From positions 1-49,079 of the forward strand of contig NZ_BDBF01000048.1 in NCBI RefSeq assembly GCF_001612845.1: a stretch of DNA of 49,079 bases, written 5' to 3'. The position numbers were made by a program, and so were the translations under genes. The notes below the pieces were generated by a model. It did not search any database. It saw nothing but the letters and a program-made list of their open reading frames with translations, and had not been told where the DNA came from. How positions within the stretch are numbered: the first letter of the stretch is position 1; each line of letters starts with the position of its first letter. The stretch comes from Nocardia elegans NBRC 108235 (lineage in GTDB: Bacteria > Actinomycetota > Actinomycetes > Mycobacteriales > Mycobacteriaceae). Shown piece by piece: positions 38,740 to 46,612 of this stretch.

Positions 38740-39212
38740 TCGGCGCCGGCGGGCACCGATCGTTCGGCGCGATGGCGGCGCAGATCGGCGATCTCGCGTT
38801 CGAAATCGTCGGCGGAGCTGAAGGACCGGTAGACCGACGCGAAACGCAGATAGGCGACCTCGTCGAGATCGCGCAACGGCCCGAGGATGGCCAGACCGAC
38901 TTCGTGGCTCGGCACCTCCGGAGAGCCCTTCGCTCGCACCGCATCCTCGACCTGCTGGGCGAGCAGGTTCAGGGCATCGTCGTCGACCTCACGCCCCTGG
39001 CAGGCGCGGCGGACGCCACGGATCACCTTCTCGCGGCTGAACGGTTCGGTGACACCGCTGCGTTTGACCACCGAGAGGATCGCGGTCTCGACCGTGGTGA
39101 AGCGGCGACCGCACTGCGGACACGCGCGGCGGCGCCTGATCGCGCTGCCTTCCTCGGCCTCACGCGAGTCGACCACCCGCGAATCCGGGTGCCGACAGTA
39201 CGGGCAATGCAT
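38736..39212 (-). CDS. nrdR: Transcriptional repressor NrdR
   Basis: Zinc-ribbon/ATP-cone repressor of ribonucleotide reductase genes, 158 residues. The ribbon MHCPYCRHPDSRVVDSRE ... RACPQCGRRFTT has its four cysteines, and the ATP-cone follows (VVKRSGVTEPFSREKVIRGV). ATG 39212 follows GAAGGATCCCGG. In M. tuberculosis nrdR lies next to the lexA block as here (Rv2718c). No nrd gene is in the window. Confidence 0.96.
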   Translation of the reverse strand: MHCPYCRHPDSRVVDSREAEEGSAIRRRRACPQCGRRFTTVETAILSVVKRSGVTEPFSREKVIRGVRRACQGREVDDDALNLLAQQVEDAVRAKGSPEVPSHEVGLAILGPLRDLDEVAYLRFASVYRSFSSADDFEREIADLRRHRAERSVPAGAD

Positions 39213-39372
39213 CCGGGATCCTTCGTCGATGCCTGCGTCGGTTCGCGACGAGCTGCCTGCCCTCGACCTTCTTCCGCCGAAACAGCCGCACTCACCACGT
39301 ATGTCCTGAGCGTCTTTCAGGATACCCGGACGGTGTTCGGCACGGCCCATGCGGACCCGCGACCGGGGCTGC

Positions 39373-40626
39373 TCACGCCGTCAGTTGCCACTGGCTCGTC
39401 AGGTCGGTGAGCAGATCCGGCAGGCGATTCAGCAATCGCCCGGCGGCGAGATCACCGGCGAACGGCACCGACAGCACCTGGCGTGCCAGACCCGGGGTGG
39501 CCTGCATCCGTTCGTAGCACGGCACCAGATCGCCGGTGATGTAGGTCCAGCGCGGGTCGCGGTCGGCCCAGTTGAAGTCGGGCAACGGGGTGCGCAGCGT
39601 CATCGTGCGACCGTCGACCTCCGCCGAGACGGTGGTCGGTGCGAACACACCGGGTGCGCGCACGCCGGGTACCGCCGGCTTTGCCGCCACGGTGCTGACG
39701 TAGGTCATCACCCGGCCCATAGCGCCCCGCCCCTGCGACGTCACATCCCATTGATCGGCGATGATCTGATTCTGTTCGCGATCGGTCATCCGCATCAGCG
39801 CGTCGTTGTATCCGGTGACCGTGCCGGTGGCGAGCGAGCGCCAGGCCTGGACGGCATTGTCGTCGAGCACGCCGGCGGCGTACATCTCCTCGATCGCGGG
39901 CAACCCTCCCGCGACATAGGCCTCGTGCATCGGCACCTGGTCGAGGAAGATGTGCTTCTGCATGATCATCAGCCGGGTCTGGAACCATGCCAGATCCTCG
40001 GCGGTGAGCCGGGGCCCCTCGCTCGCCAGGAGCCGGATGTCGGCGGGTAGCGCCGCGACGAGCTCCGGCGGTGTGGCTCGCAGCAGATCCGCGACCGCGC
40101 CGCCGAGCTGGTGGATACCCGGCACGCTGAGAATCGTTGCCACATCGCTCATGTCGAAGAAGCCGGAGGCGAACGAGCCACCCGCCAGTCCGGCCAGCCC
40201 GGTCCAGTAGAACTCGGGGTGGGCGGTCGTCAGCCGCAGGTAGTTCACGTAGACCTGGGTGAAGGTGCGCGAATTGGCGGCAACTCCCCGGATCGGATCC
40301 CACGCGGCCAGGTCGATATCGGCACCGGCGGTCGCCACCGTGAGCCAATACTGATGTAGCAGTGCCGCATACCGCGACGGTGCGACTCCGTCGCCGCGGG
40401 CCTGGTCGAGCGCCGCGCGCAGCGTCGAAATGTCCAGCGGCAGCTCGGGATTCAGGCCACCGGCGCTCTCCCCCGCCCCGTTCACCACGGGAATGTCCAG
40501 ATATGCGGTGTATCCCGCCTCCGCGCGTACCGCGGGCGCCGCGGCACCGGCGATGACGAAACAGATGAGCAGTGCGGCCGCGTGTGCGAACAGTCGCGGC
40601 AGCGCCCGCTGGAGGGTGTGCGCCAT
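39373..40626 (-). CDS. Secreted protein of unknown function
   Basis: A 417-residue exported protein with a signal peptide (RALPRLFAHAAALLICFVIAG then AAAPAVRAEA, cleavage likely after VRA). The mature part is mostly helical and rich in Ala, Leu and aromatic residues (HPEFYWTGLAGLAGG, QTRLMIMQKHIFLDQVPMHEAY, DREQNQIIADQWD). A single Cys near the C-terminus (LVPCYERMQ) remains. I do not recognise a family and see no catalytic motif. ATG 40626 is chosen by the signal peptide; the frame opens further to 40674. It lies between nrdR and the LysM gene, where M. tuberculosis has nothing comparable as far as I recall. Confidence 0.75.
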   Translation of the reverse strand: MAHTLQRALPRLFAHAAALLICFVIAGAAAPAVRAEAGYTAYLDIPVVNGAGESAGGLNPELPLDISTLRAALDQARGDGVAPSRYAALLHQYWLTVATAGADIDLAAWDPIRGVAANSRTFTQVYVNYLRLTTAHPEFYWTGLAGLAGGSFASGFFDMSDVATILSVPGIHQLGGAVADLLRATPPELVAALPADIRLLASEGPRLTAEDLAWFQTRLMIMQKHIFLDQVPMHEAYVAGGLPAIEEMYAAGVLDDNAVQAWRSLATGTVTGYNDALMRMTDREQNQIIADQWDVTSQGRGAMGRVMTYVSTVAAKPAVPGVRAPGVFAPTTVSAEVDGRTMTLRTPLPDFNWADRDPRWTYITGDLVPCYERMQATPGLARQVLSVPFAGDLAAGRLLNRLPDLLTDLTSQWQLTA

Positions 40627-40763
40627 GATGCCTCGTCCTCGAAATCTGTTGGCGGCGAATGTAGCCCCGATCACATTCCGAGCAGAGTAGCAACATGTTT
40701 CAGTTCTGGATCAATAAATCCGGCCACGCGGATTCGCGGTCATCGAGGCCCCCGACCACGGCG

Positions 40764-41255
40764 TTATCGCGATGCCGGAACCACGAGAGTGCGTCCGGCG
40801 GCCACCTCGGCGCCACGTAATCCGTTCAACTCCACGATGCGGGCCACCGTGTCGCGCACCGGATCTCCCGGCGCCACCCGCTGCGCGAGGTCGGCCAGCG
40901 ACTCACCCGGCTGCACCTGGACGGTCTGGGTGGACGCCGGACCATCCGCGTCGCGCAGCTGTGCCAGGCCCATCAGCCCACAGACCGCCGCCGCGGTGAG
41001 CAGGGCGGTCGCCGCGAGGGTCGCGAGCCCGATTCGCGCTTGTTCCACCCGCTGGAGCGGATGGGGCCCGCGGGCCGGCGCGGCGGCGGGCACTCGGTCG
41101 TAGCCCACCACAGCGTGCGGGCGATCCAGGCCGCGAGGACGCCGCAGGTCGGCCCGGCCGCGGCGCCGGACCGGCCGCACGGTGCGGACGGGGGCACCGC
41201 CGGCCGAACCGGTCCGGGTGCCGATCGTGCTGAATTCATCGACCGCGGTACGCAT
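40764..41255 (-). CDS. chiZ: LysM-domain membrane protein, ChiZ-like
   Basis: A 163-residue protein: a basic, disordered N-terminus of about 75 residues, one membrane segment (IGLATLAATALLTAAAVCGL), and an outside LysM domain (VQVQPGESLADLAQRV ... LRGAEVAAGRTLVVP) that binds peptidoglycan. This is the plan of Rv2719c (ChiZ), a LexA-linked cell-division inhibitor, at the same position divergent from lexA. ATG 41255 has GGAGG 7 nt upstream. Two SOS boxes lie in the shared gap, so induction by DNA damage is expected. Confidence 0.88.
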   Translation of the reverse strand: MRTAVDEFSTIGTRTGSAGGAPVRTVRPVRRRGRADLRRPRGLDRPHAVVGYDRVPAAAPARGPHPLQRVEQARIGLATLAATALLTAAAVCGLMGLAQLRDADGPASTQTVQVQPGESLADLAQRVAPGDPVRDTVARIVELNGLRGAEVAAGRTLVVPASR

Positions 41256-41342
41256 CTGACGACCTCCATGAATGCTGTGACGAGTGCTGGGCTGATGGAT
41301 CACAGGGATATGAGAGTGGTGGCGTATTCGCTCATCTGTTCG

Positions 41343-41358
41343 ACGAACTGATGTTCGA
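41343..41358. promoter_or_regulatory. SOS box 1 (LexA site)
   Basis: ACGAACtgatGTTCGA matches the mycobacterial-type LexA site TCGAAC-N4-GTTCGA at all but one base, with a perfect CGAAC/GTTCG core. It lies 88 nt before chiZ. Confidence 0.85.
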
Positions 41359-41406
41359 ATTCTTACCACGCCGGACCGACAAAGTCACCAGCCACGCCGA
41401 CATGCG

Positions 41407-41422
41407 TCGAACAGATGTTTGA
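41407..41422. promoter_or_regulatory. SOS box 2 (LexA site)
   Basis: TCGAACagatGTTTGA differs from the palindrome at one base. It lies about 120 nt before lexA and 64 nt from box 1, so one box probably serves each divergent gene. Confidence 0.82.
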
Positions 41423-41465
41423 AACCTGGCCGCGGGCGGACTACATTCGAAACACGCGATCCGGC

Positions 41466-41497
41466 GGCGCCGGCAGAACCCGGCGCCGGCAGAACCC
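41466..41497. repeat. Two perfect 16-nt tandem units in the lexA leader
   Basis: GGCGCCGGCAGAACCC occurs twice head to tail, followed by two decayed copies that keep GGCAGA (41498-41521). The array ends just before the GGAGG ribosome binding site of lexA. Confidence 0.85.
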
Positions 41498-41542
41498 GGC
41501 AGACACACGCCCCGGCAGACAGACGAATGGAGGACGGCGAGC

Positions 41543-42313
41543 GTGAGCGAACGTACGGTGGTCGGACACGAGGAGGCGGCCGGAAGCGGCACGGCCTCCC
41601 CCGACGGCGCCCCGGCGCCGGCCGGTGACACCGAAACCCCCGGCAACGGAGCGGATCTCACCGACCGCCAGCGCAAGGTACTCGAGGTCATCCGGACCTC
41701 GGTGAGCGAACGCGGCTATCCCCCGAGCATCCGCGAGATCGGCGATGCGGTCGGACTCACCTCCACCTCGTCGGTCGCGCATCAGCTCCGGGCACTCGAA
41801 CGCAAGGGGTATCTGCGCCGCGATCCCAACCGTCCCCGTGCGGTCGACGTCCGCGGCCTGGACGAGACCGCCGTGCGGGCGGCCGGTGCCGCGCCGGTGC
41901 TGCGCGCGGTGGCGACCGAAACCTCGGATGCGACCCCGGCGCCCACCTATGTGCCGGTGCTGGGCCGCATCGCCGCCGGTGGGCCGATCCTCGCGGAACA
42001 GGCCGTCGAGGACGTGTTCCCGCTGCCGCGCGAACTGGTCGGCGAGGGTTCGCTGTTCCTGCTGAAGGTCGTCGGCGAATCAATGGTCGACGCGGCGATC
42101 TGCGACGGCGACTGGGTGGTCGTCCGCCAGCAGAATGTCGCCGACAACGGCGATATCGTCGCGGCGATGATCGAGGGCGAGGCGACGGTCAAGACGTTCA
42201 AACGCACCGGCGACCAGGTCTGGCTGATTCCGCACAACCCGCTGTTCGATCCGATCGACGGTAACGACGCCCAGATCCTGGGCAAGGTCGTCACGGTGAT
42301 CCGCAAGATCTGA
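41543..42313 (+). CDS. lexA: SOS repressor LexA
   Basis: Self-cleaving repressor of the DNA-damage response, 256 residues. A disordered tail of about 37 residues precedes the winged helix (LTDRQRKVLEVIRTSVSERG, then SIREIGDAVGLTSTSSV). The cleavage site is Ala145-Gly146 in RIAAGGP, with Ser180 in VGESMVD and Lys217 in TVKTFKR as catalytic pair. GTG 41543 has GGAGG about 9 nt upstream. Two SOS boxes upstream imply self-repression. A weak 6-bp hairpin at 42325-42342 may end the transcript. Confidence 0.97.
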   Translation: MSERTVVGHEEAAGSGTASPDGAPAPAGDTETPGNGADLTDRQRKVLEVIRTSVSERGYPPSIREIGDAVGLTSTSSVAHQLRALERKGYLRRDPNRPRAVDVRGLDETAVRAAGAAPVLRAVATETSDATPAPTYVPVLGRIAAGGPILAEQAVEDVFPLPRELVGEGSLFLLKVVGESMVDAAICDGDWVVVRQQNVADNGDIVAAMIEGEATVKTFKRTGDQVWLIPHNPLFDPIDGNDAQILGKVVTVIRKI

Positions 42314-42384
42314 GTGCGCGAGATCCGGGTGCGATAGCCCGGCCGGTGGCAGGAAGCGGTAGCCGTCCGGACGGGCGCATTCCG

Positions 42385-43383
42385 TCAGCGCCGGAAGCGG
42401 TCGCGCAGCACGGGATCGTTTTCCCACCACAGGCCGCTCTGGACCGGTGCCTCCGCGCTCGCCGTCGCCGCGGCGGGCGCGGGCGAGGTCCGCGCGTCCG
42501 CGTCGGCCGGTGGCGCCGAAAGCTCTTCGGCCGCATCGAGTTCGGCGTCCATTTTCGCGGCGTTGCGTCGTTCGTCGGCCGCCCACGACCGCATCAGCGT
42601 CAGCAGGTAGGGCAGGCCGAGCACGTCGCCGAGCACCCAGATGATGCCCGCGCCGATGATCTGATCCATGCGCAGATCGGGGCCCCACGTCCGGCCCACC
42701 TCGGTGTAGTAGTCCACCGCGACCAGCGGCCCGAACCACAGCACCAATCCCAGCACCCCGTCCGCCAGCGACTCGAAAACCGTGATCAACAACGAGAGGG
42801 CCTGCGAATAGCGGTGCGGCACCGGATCGGTCTGCAGCCGCGAATAGAAGTACAGGAAGCCGACGGCCACCAGCAGCATTCGGGTGAGCGCGTCGACCAC
42901 GCCGTGCCGCAGGACGGCTTCGTACCACGGGGTCAGGATCAGCAGCCAGGGAGTGGCCAGGATGGCGATCGAGGAGATCAGCGGATAGGTCACCACCCGC
43001 GCCGGCGCCGAGGCCAGCACGCGTTCCATCCGCGCTCGTCCGGCCGCGCCCAGCGAATCCCGCACCACGGTCAGCGGCCGCCCGGTCGCCAGGCCGAACG
43101 GCACCACGTAGAGCAGCAGCAGGATTTGCAGTGCCCGCATCCAGAAGAGGGTCCCGGAGTACACGCCGATCACGCTGACGCCGGTCAGCAACCACACTCC
43201 GAGGCCGACCGCGCCGAACGCCCAGCTGCGTCCCGCCGACTCCGTGCTACCGCGCCGATCGGCGCGCCGGCGAGCCAGGCCGTAGCCGAGCCCCAACCCG
43301 GCGGTCACCACGATGGTCGAGGTGTCCCAGCGCCATTCCTCGATGACGGACTGCACGGTTAGCGGCGTGTCGATCCATCCCAC
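42385..43383 (-). CDS. Cytochrome c oxidase assembly protein, CtaG/caa3-type
   Basis: A 332-residue membrane protein with about seven hydrophobic segments (for example FGAVGLGVWLLTGVSVIGVY, LQILLLLYVVPFGLATG, LISSIAILATPWLLILTPWY and LGLVLWFGPLVAVDYY). The pattern fits the CtaG family linked to copper delivery to cytochrome oxidase. The C-terminal 60 residues are hydrophilic and Ala-rich. GTG 43383 is preceded by GATACT with 7 nt between, a leaderless layout. Convergent with lexA. Confidence 0.85.
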   Translation of the reverse strand: MGWIDTPLTVQSVIEEWRWDTSTIVVTAGLGLGYGLARRRADRRGSTESAGRSWAFGAVGLGVWLLTGVSVIGVYSGTLFWMRALQILLLLYVVPFGLATGRPLTVVRDSLGAAGRARMERVLASAPARVVTYPLISSIAILATPWLLILTPWYEAVLRHGVVDALTRMLLVAVGFLYFYSRLQTDPVPHRYSQALSLLITVFESLADGVLGLVLWFGPLVAVDYYTEVGRTWGPDLRMDQIIGAGIIWVLGDVLGLPYLLTLMRSWAADERRNAAKMDAELDAAEELSAPPADADARTSPAPAAATASAEAPVQSGLWWENDPVLRDRFRR

Positions 43384-43390
43384 GGCAGCC

Positions 43391-43396
43391 AGTATC
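43391..43396 (-). promoter_or_regulatory. -10-like GATACT before the CtaG-like gene
   Basis: GATACT is one base from TATACT and is 7 nt before GTG 43383. The same hexamer is used in the same layout before ppc. Confidence 0.4.
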
Positions 43397-43442
43397 CACC
43401 CGGCGTCCCGGGGCGTTTGCGCCGGTCCGGCGGGGTGTCCGG

Positions 43443-44456
43443 TTAGTTCCGATTACCGGATTCGTGGGCGTGCGCGACATCCTGCGACCGGTGCGCGGGG
43501 CCGTGCGACTGGGCGCAGTGGCCACTCGAACCGGCCCCGAGTTCGATCAGTTCGGGCTGTGCGTGATCCACCTGCAGCGTGGCGTGCTCGATGTGATGGT
43601 CGGCGGCCAGCCACTGCGCCAGATCCTGACGCACCGCGTGACAGTCGCGGCCGGGCTCGACCAGCACGTGCGCCGAGAGCGCCGGAGACCCCGAGGTGAT
43701 TTCCCAGATGTGCAGGTCGTGCACCTCGACCACCCCGTCACGGGCGGCCATACCCACACCCACCGCAGCCGGATCGATATCGGCCGGGGCGGCCTCGAGG
43801 AATATCCGGCTCGACGCGCGGACCAGGCCGACGCCCGCCTTGACCATCAGCGCGACCACCACCAGCGTCGCTATCGCGTCGGCGCGTTCGAATCCGGTGA
43901 CCATGATGATCACTCCGGCCACCGCGGTCGCGAGGAAGGCGTAGAGATCGGTGAGGATGTGCTGGAACGCGCCCTCGACATTCAGGCTGCTGCGATTGGC
44001 CCGGGAAATCATCCAGGTGGCGGCAAGATTCACGACCACACCCACGAGCGCTGTGGTGAGTACGAGCCCACCGGTGACCGACGGCGGCTGGATCAGGCGG
44101 CGGATCGCCTCGTAGAACAGCCAGGCCGACAACACCAGCAGCGTCAGGCCGTTGGCTTGCGCGGACAGGATTTCGACCCGCTTCCAGCCGAAGGTCATCC
44201 GCCCGGCCGGCGGTCGCGCCGCGAGACGAATTGCCCACAGCGCCAACGCGATCGAGGCGGCGTCGGTGAGCATGTGCGCGGCATCCGACAGCAGGGCCAG
44301 TGATCCGGCCACCACACCGACGACCACCTCGCCGAGGAGGAAGACCACGATGACCGCGAGGGCCCCGGCGAGCCAGCGCCGATCGCTGTCGGGAGTGGCG
44401 TGCGCATGACTGTGCGCATGCCCGTGACCCGAGCCGTGTGTATGTCCGGCGCCCAT
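43443..44456 (-). CDS. Cation diffusion facilitator, zinc/cobalt efflux type
   Basis: CDF transporter of 337 residues exporting divalent metal in exchange for protons. A His-rich N-terminus (GHTHGSGHGHAHSHAH) precedes six membrane segments. The transport-site pairs are AHMLTDA (TM2) and QHILTDLYAF (TM5), the HxxxD/HxxxD set typical of zinc carriers. The C-terminal cytosolic domain (VVEVHDLHIWEITSG) is present, with a further His-rich tail. ATG 44456 has GGAGAGGAG about 7 nt upstream. An inverted repeat resembling metal-sensor sites lies 36-64 nt upstream. Confidence 0.93.
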   Translation of the reverse strand: MGAGHTHGSGHGHAHSHAHATPDSDRRWLAGALAVIVVFLLGEVVVGVVAGSLALLSDAAHMLTDAASIALALWAIRLAARPPAGRMTFGWKRVEILSAQANGLTLLVLSAWLFYEAIRRLIQPPSVTGGLVLTTALVGVVVNLAATWMISRANRSSLNVEGAFQHILTDLYAFLATAVAGVIIMVTGFERADAIATLVVVALMVKAGVGLVRASSRIFLEAAPADIDPAAVGVGMAARDGVVEVHDLHIWEITSGSPALSAHVLVEPGRDCHAVRQDLAQWLAADHHIEHATLQVDHAQPELIELGAGSSGHCAQSHGPAHRSQDVAHAHESGNRN

Positions 44457-44491
44457 GCCCGAAACTCCTCTCCGTCGCTTCGCTCGTCATC

Positions 44492-44520
44492 ATATGCATA
44501 CATCGCTATGTGTGCAATAT
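44492..44520. promoter_or_regulatory. Candidate ArsR/SmtB-type metal-sensor operator
   Basis: ATATGCATACAT-cgct-ATGTGTGCAATAT is an imperfect AT-rich inverted repeat with the ATAT/TGCA character of sites bound by zinc, cobalt or nickel sensors of the ArsR/SmtB family. It lies where the promoter of the efflux gene should be. The sensor gene is not in the window. Confidence 0.5.
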
Positions 44521-44756
44521 CCCCTGCTCCGCGCGCCGCGAGGCCCGGGAGCCGGGTACCCGCCCACCGCTCCCTTTATCCGAACCGCGCGATCCGAACT
44601 CCCGAGTAGTGTCCGAAGACCGCGAGCATTCCGATAACTTTTGCCGTGCCCGCACTAAATACGTCCCGCCGATTCTTTTCGCATTCCGGGAACATTCACG
44701 ATCGAAAACGCCCGAATAGCACCGGATTCACTACGGCCGACCGCACTACGGTACGG

Positions 44757-44762
44757 TATACA
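44757..44762 (+). promoter_or_regulatory. Candidate -10 TATACA of lsr2
   Basis: TATACA lies 40 nt before ATG 44803 in an AT-richer stretch; a -35 is not clear. Confidence 0.35.
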
Positions 44763-44802
44763 CAATCCCAGTTGCTCCGTGTCAGTGCGAAAGGGCTCGA
44801 TC

Positions 44803-45138
44803 ATGGCCAAGAAAGTCACCGTCACACTCATCGATGATTACGACGGGAAGTCCAAAGCGGATGAGACCGTGCAGTTCTCGATCGACGGTGTGGCGTATGA
44901 AATCGACCTCTCGACATTGAATGCCGGGAAGCTGCGCGGGGCACTCGAACCCTGGACGGAAAAGGCCCGCAAGGTCGGCCGCTTGAAGTCCGGCGGTGGC
45001 ACCCGCACCAAGTCCGCGGCCGACCGCGAGCAGACGGTGGCGATCCGGGAATGGGCCAAGAAACACGGCTATAACGTCTCCGCGCGCGGCCGCATTTCCT
45101 CCGAGGTTGTCGCCGCCTATCACAAAGCGAGCAAGTAG
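44803..45138 (+). CDS. lsr2: Lsr2-family nucleoid-associated protein
   Basis: H-NS-like chromatin protein of 111 residues that bridges and silences AT-rich DNA. The N-terminal dimer part (AKKVTVTLIDDYDGKS, ADETVQFSIDGVAYEIDLST) and the C-terminal DNA-binding part (TVAIREWAKKHGYNVSARGR) with the AT-hook-like RGR are complete. ATG 44803 has AAAGGG about 9 nt upstream. The canonical mycobacterial lsr2 is elsewhere, near clpC, so this may be a second copy. A strong terminator follows. Confidence 0.93.
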   Translation: MAKKVTVTLIDDYDGKSKADETVQFSIDGVAYEIDLSTLNAGKLRGALEPWTEKARKVGRLKSGGGTRTKSAADREQTVAIREWAKKHGYNVSARGRISSEVVAAYHKASK

Positions 45139-45180
45139 CCGGCATCCGATCTTTCCACCGAGATCGCACGCCGTACATAC

Positions 45181-45231
45181 CGAGCGGGCCCGCAGCATCA
45201 CGCCACAGCCGTGATCTTGCGGGCCCGCTCG
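45181..45231. terminator. Strong two-part terminator hairpin after lsr2
   Basis: CGAGCGGGCCCGCA pairs with TGCGGGCCCGCTCG (14 bp) and an inner ATCACG/CGTGAT (6 bp) closes a 7-nt loop, 42 nt after the lsr2 stop. Confidence 0.85.
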
Positions 45232-45313
45232 GCGCGGTAATCTGGTTCTCTGGTTCGGCGCCGCGCCGTACTCACAAGTCGCTGGGAGTAGTTCCGAGGC
45301 GGGGTTGGTGTGC

Positions 45314-46612
45314 ATGACAGGGGAAACCGGGGTCGGTGAACTGGCTCGGCGATGGCGTATCGCCATCGCCGACACCGGTTTCGTTCCCATGTCCATGCGC
45401 GAGCTGGAGCACCTGCTGCTGGGGTTGCTCCAGCAGCTCGTCACCATCGTGCGGGCGGAACCGTTCGACGCGGCGCCCGCGGCCGCGATCGGCGCCGCGC
45501 TGGTGCGCGCCAACCTCACCGATCCGCAGGTCATGCCCCGCTCCGCCCGTGCGCTGACGCCGCTGGCCACCACCACCTTCCCCCCGGGCGATCGGGTGCT
45601 CGCCGTACTGGGTGAGATGGCCCGCGGATATACCGAGGAGTTACTCGCCACCCGGGCACGGCATCAGGAAATGTTGCACTCGGCGATGGCCGATGCCCGC
45701 AATGCCGCCGAGGCGCGATTCCGGGTGGTATTCGACAATGCCGCCATCGCCATCGGCATCGGTGACGCCGAGGGCCGGGTGGTCGACGTGAATCCGGCCA
45801 TGGCCGCGATGCTGGGCGTGAGCCGCGAGTATCTACTCGAACGCGGTGTCACCGATCTGATCCATCCGGACGACCGAGTGGAATTGCGGCGCCGCGTGCT
45901 GGGCGAACTTTTGCACGCCGGCTCGGGCACGGTCCGGATGGAATTGCGCTATCCCCGGCCCGGAGGTGTCGACGGGTGGGCCACCTGGGCGATCACCCTG
46001 GTGCCGGCGACCGGCGGGCGCGCGGCCTATCTGCTGGTGGTCGGCGAAGACACCACACAGCGGCGGGAATTGCAGGCCGAATTACATCGCCAGGCCCGCC
46101 TGGATCCGCTCACCGGCCTGCCCAATCGGCGGCAACTGGTGGAAGTGCTCTCGGCCATCATCACCGACGCCGAGACCGAGGACTGCATCGGCTTGTGTTT
46201 CATCGACCTCGACGGATTCAAATCGGTCAACGACACCTACGGCCACGGAGTGGGTGATCGCCTGCTGGTCGCGGTCGCGGACCGGCTCTCGGCGGCCGTC
46301 CCGGCGATCCTGCTGGCCCGGGTGGGCGGCGACGAATTCGTCGGGCTGGTGCGACCGACCTGCGATACCGAGCACATCGCCACGGTCGCCCAGCGCCTGC
46401 TCGACGCGTTGGCCGAACCCATCCCCGTCGACAACCACGACCTGATGATCTCGGCCTGTATCGGCGCGATCGTCACCCCGGTCACCGGCACCGACGCCGA
46501 GCGGCTGCTCGATGCCGCCGACGCCGGGCTGTATCGCGCGAAGGCCAGCGGACGCAACCGCTGGGTCCTTCATGCGACCGATGTCGCCGCCCGGGTGCGC
46601 GGCCTAGGATGA
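45314..46612 (+). CDS. PAS-GGDEF protein, probable diguanylate cyclase
   Basis: A 432-residue cytosolic signalling protein. An N-terminal helical region of about 120 residues (ARRWRIAIADTGFVPMSMRELE) is followed by a PAS domain (about 130-255: FRVVFDNAAIAIGIGDAEGRVV, then DVNPAMAAML) and a GGDEF domain (about 262-425) opening ARLDPLTGLPNRR. The catalytic loop GGDEF (about 338-342) is intact, so cyclic di-GMP synthesis is expected; no RxxD inhibition site is seen before it, and there is no EAL domain. ATG 45314 is used; GTG 45308 and TTG 45305 are in frame just upstream. TAATCT at 45238-45243 may be the -10. Its stop overlaps the next gene's ATG. Confidence 0.9.
   Translation: MTGETGVGELARRWRIAIADTGFVPMSMRELEHLLLGLLQQLVTIVRAEPFDAAPAAAIGAALVRANLTDPQVMPRSARALTPLATTTFPPGDRVLAVLGEMARGYTEELLATRARHQEMLHSAMADARNAAEARFRVVFDNAAIAIGIGDAEGRVVDVNPAMAAMLGVSREYLLERGVTDLIHPDDRVELRRRVLGELLHAGSGTVRMELRYPRPGGVDGWATWAITLVPATGGRAAYLLVVGEDTTQRRELQAELHRQARLDPLTGLPNRRQLVEVLSAIITDAETEDCIGLCFIDLDGFKSVNDTYGHGVGDRLLVAVADRLSAAVPAILLARVGGDEFVGLVRPTCDTEHIATVAQRLLDALAEPIPVDNHDLMISACIGAIVTPVTGTDAERLLDAADAGLYRAKASGRNRWVLHATDVAARVRGLG

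Larger units (their letters stand above)
44457..44802. other. 346-nt AT-richer intergenic region between the divergent efflux gene and lsr2
   Basis: Holds the ArsR-like inverted repeat at 44492-44520 and the lsr2 promoter area. The central part has more A and T than anywhere else in the window. No convincing gene is seen; short open frames have no ribosome binding site. Confidence 0.7.
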
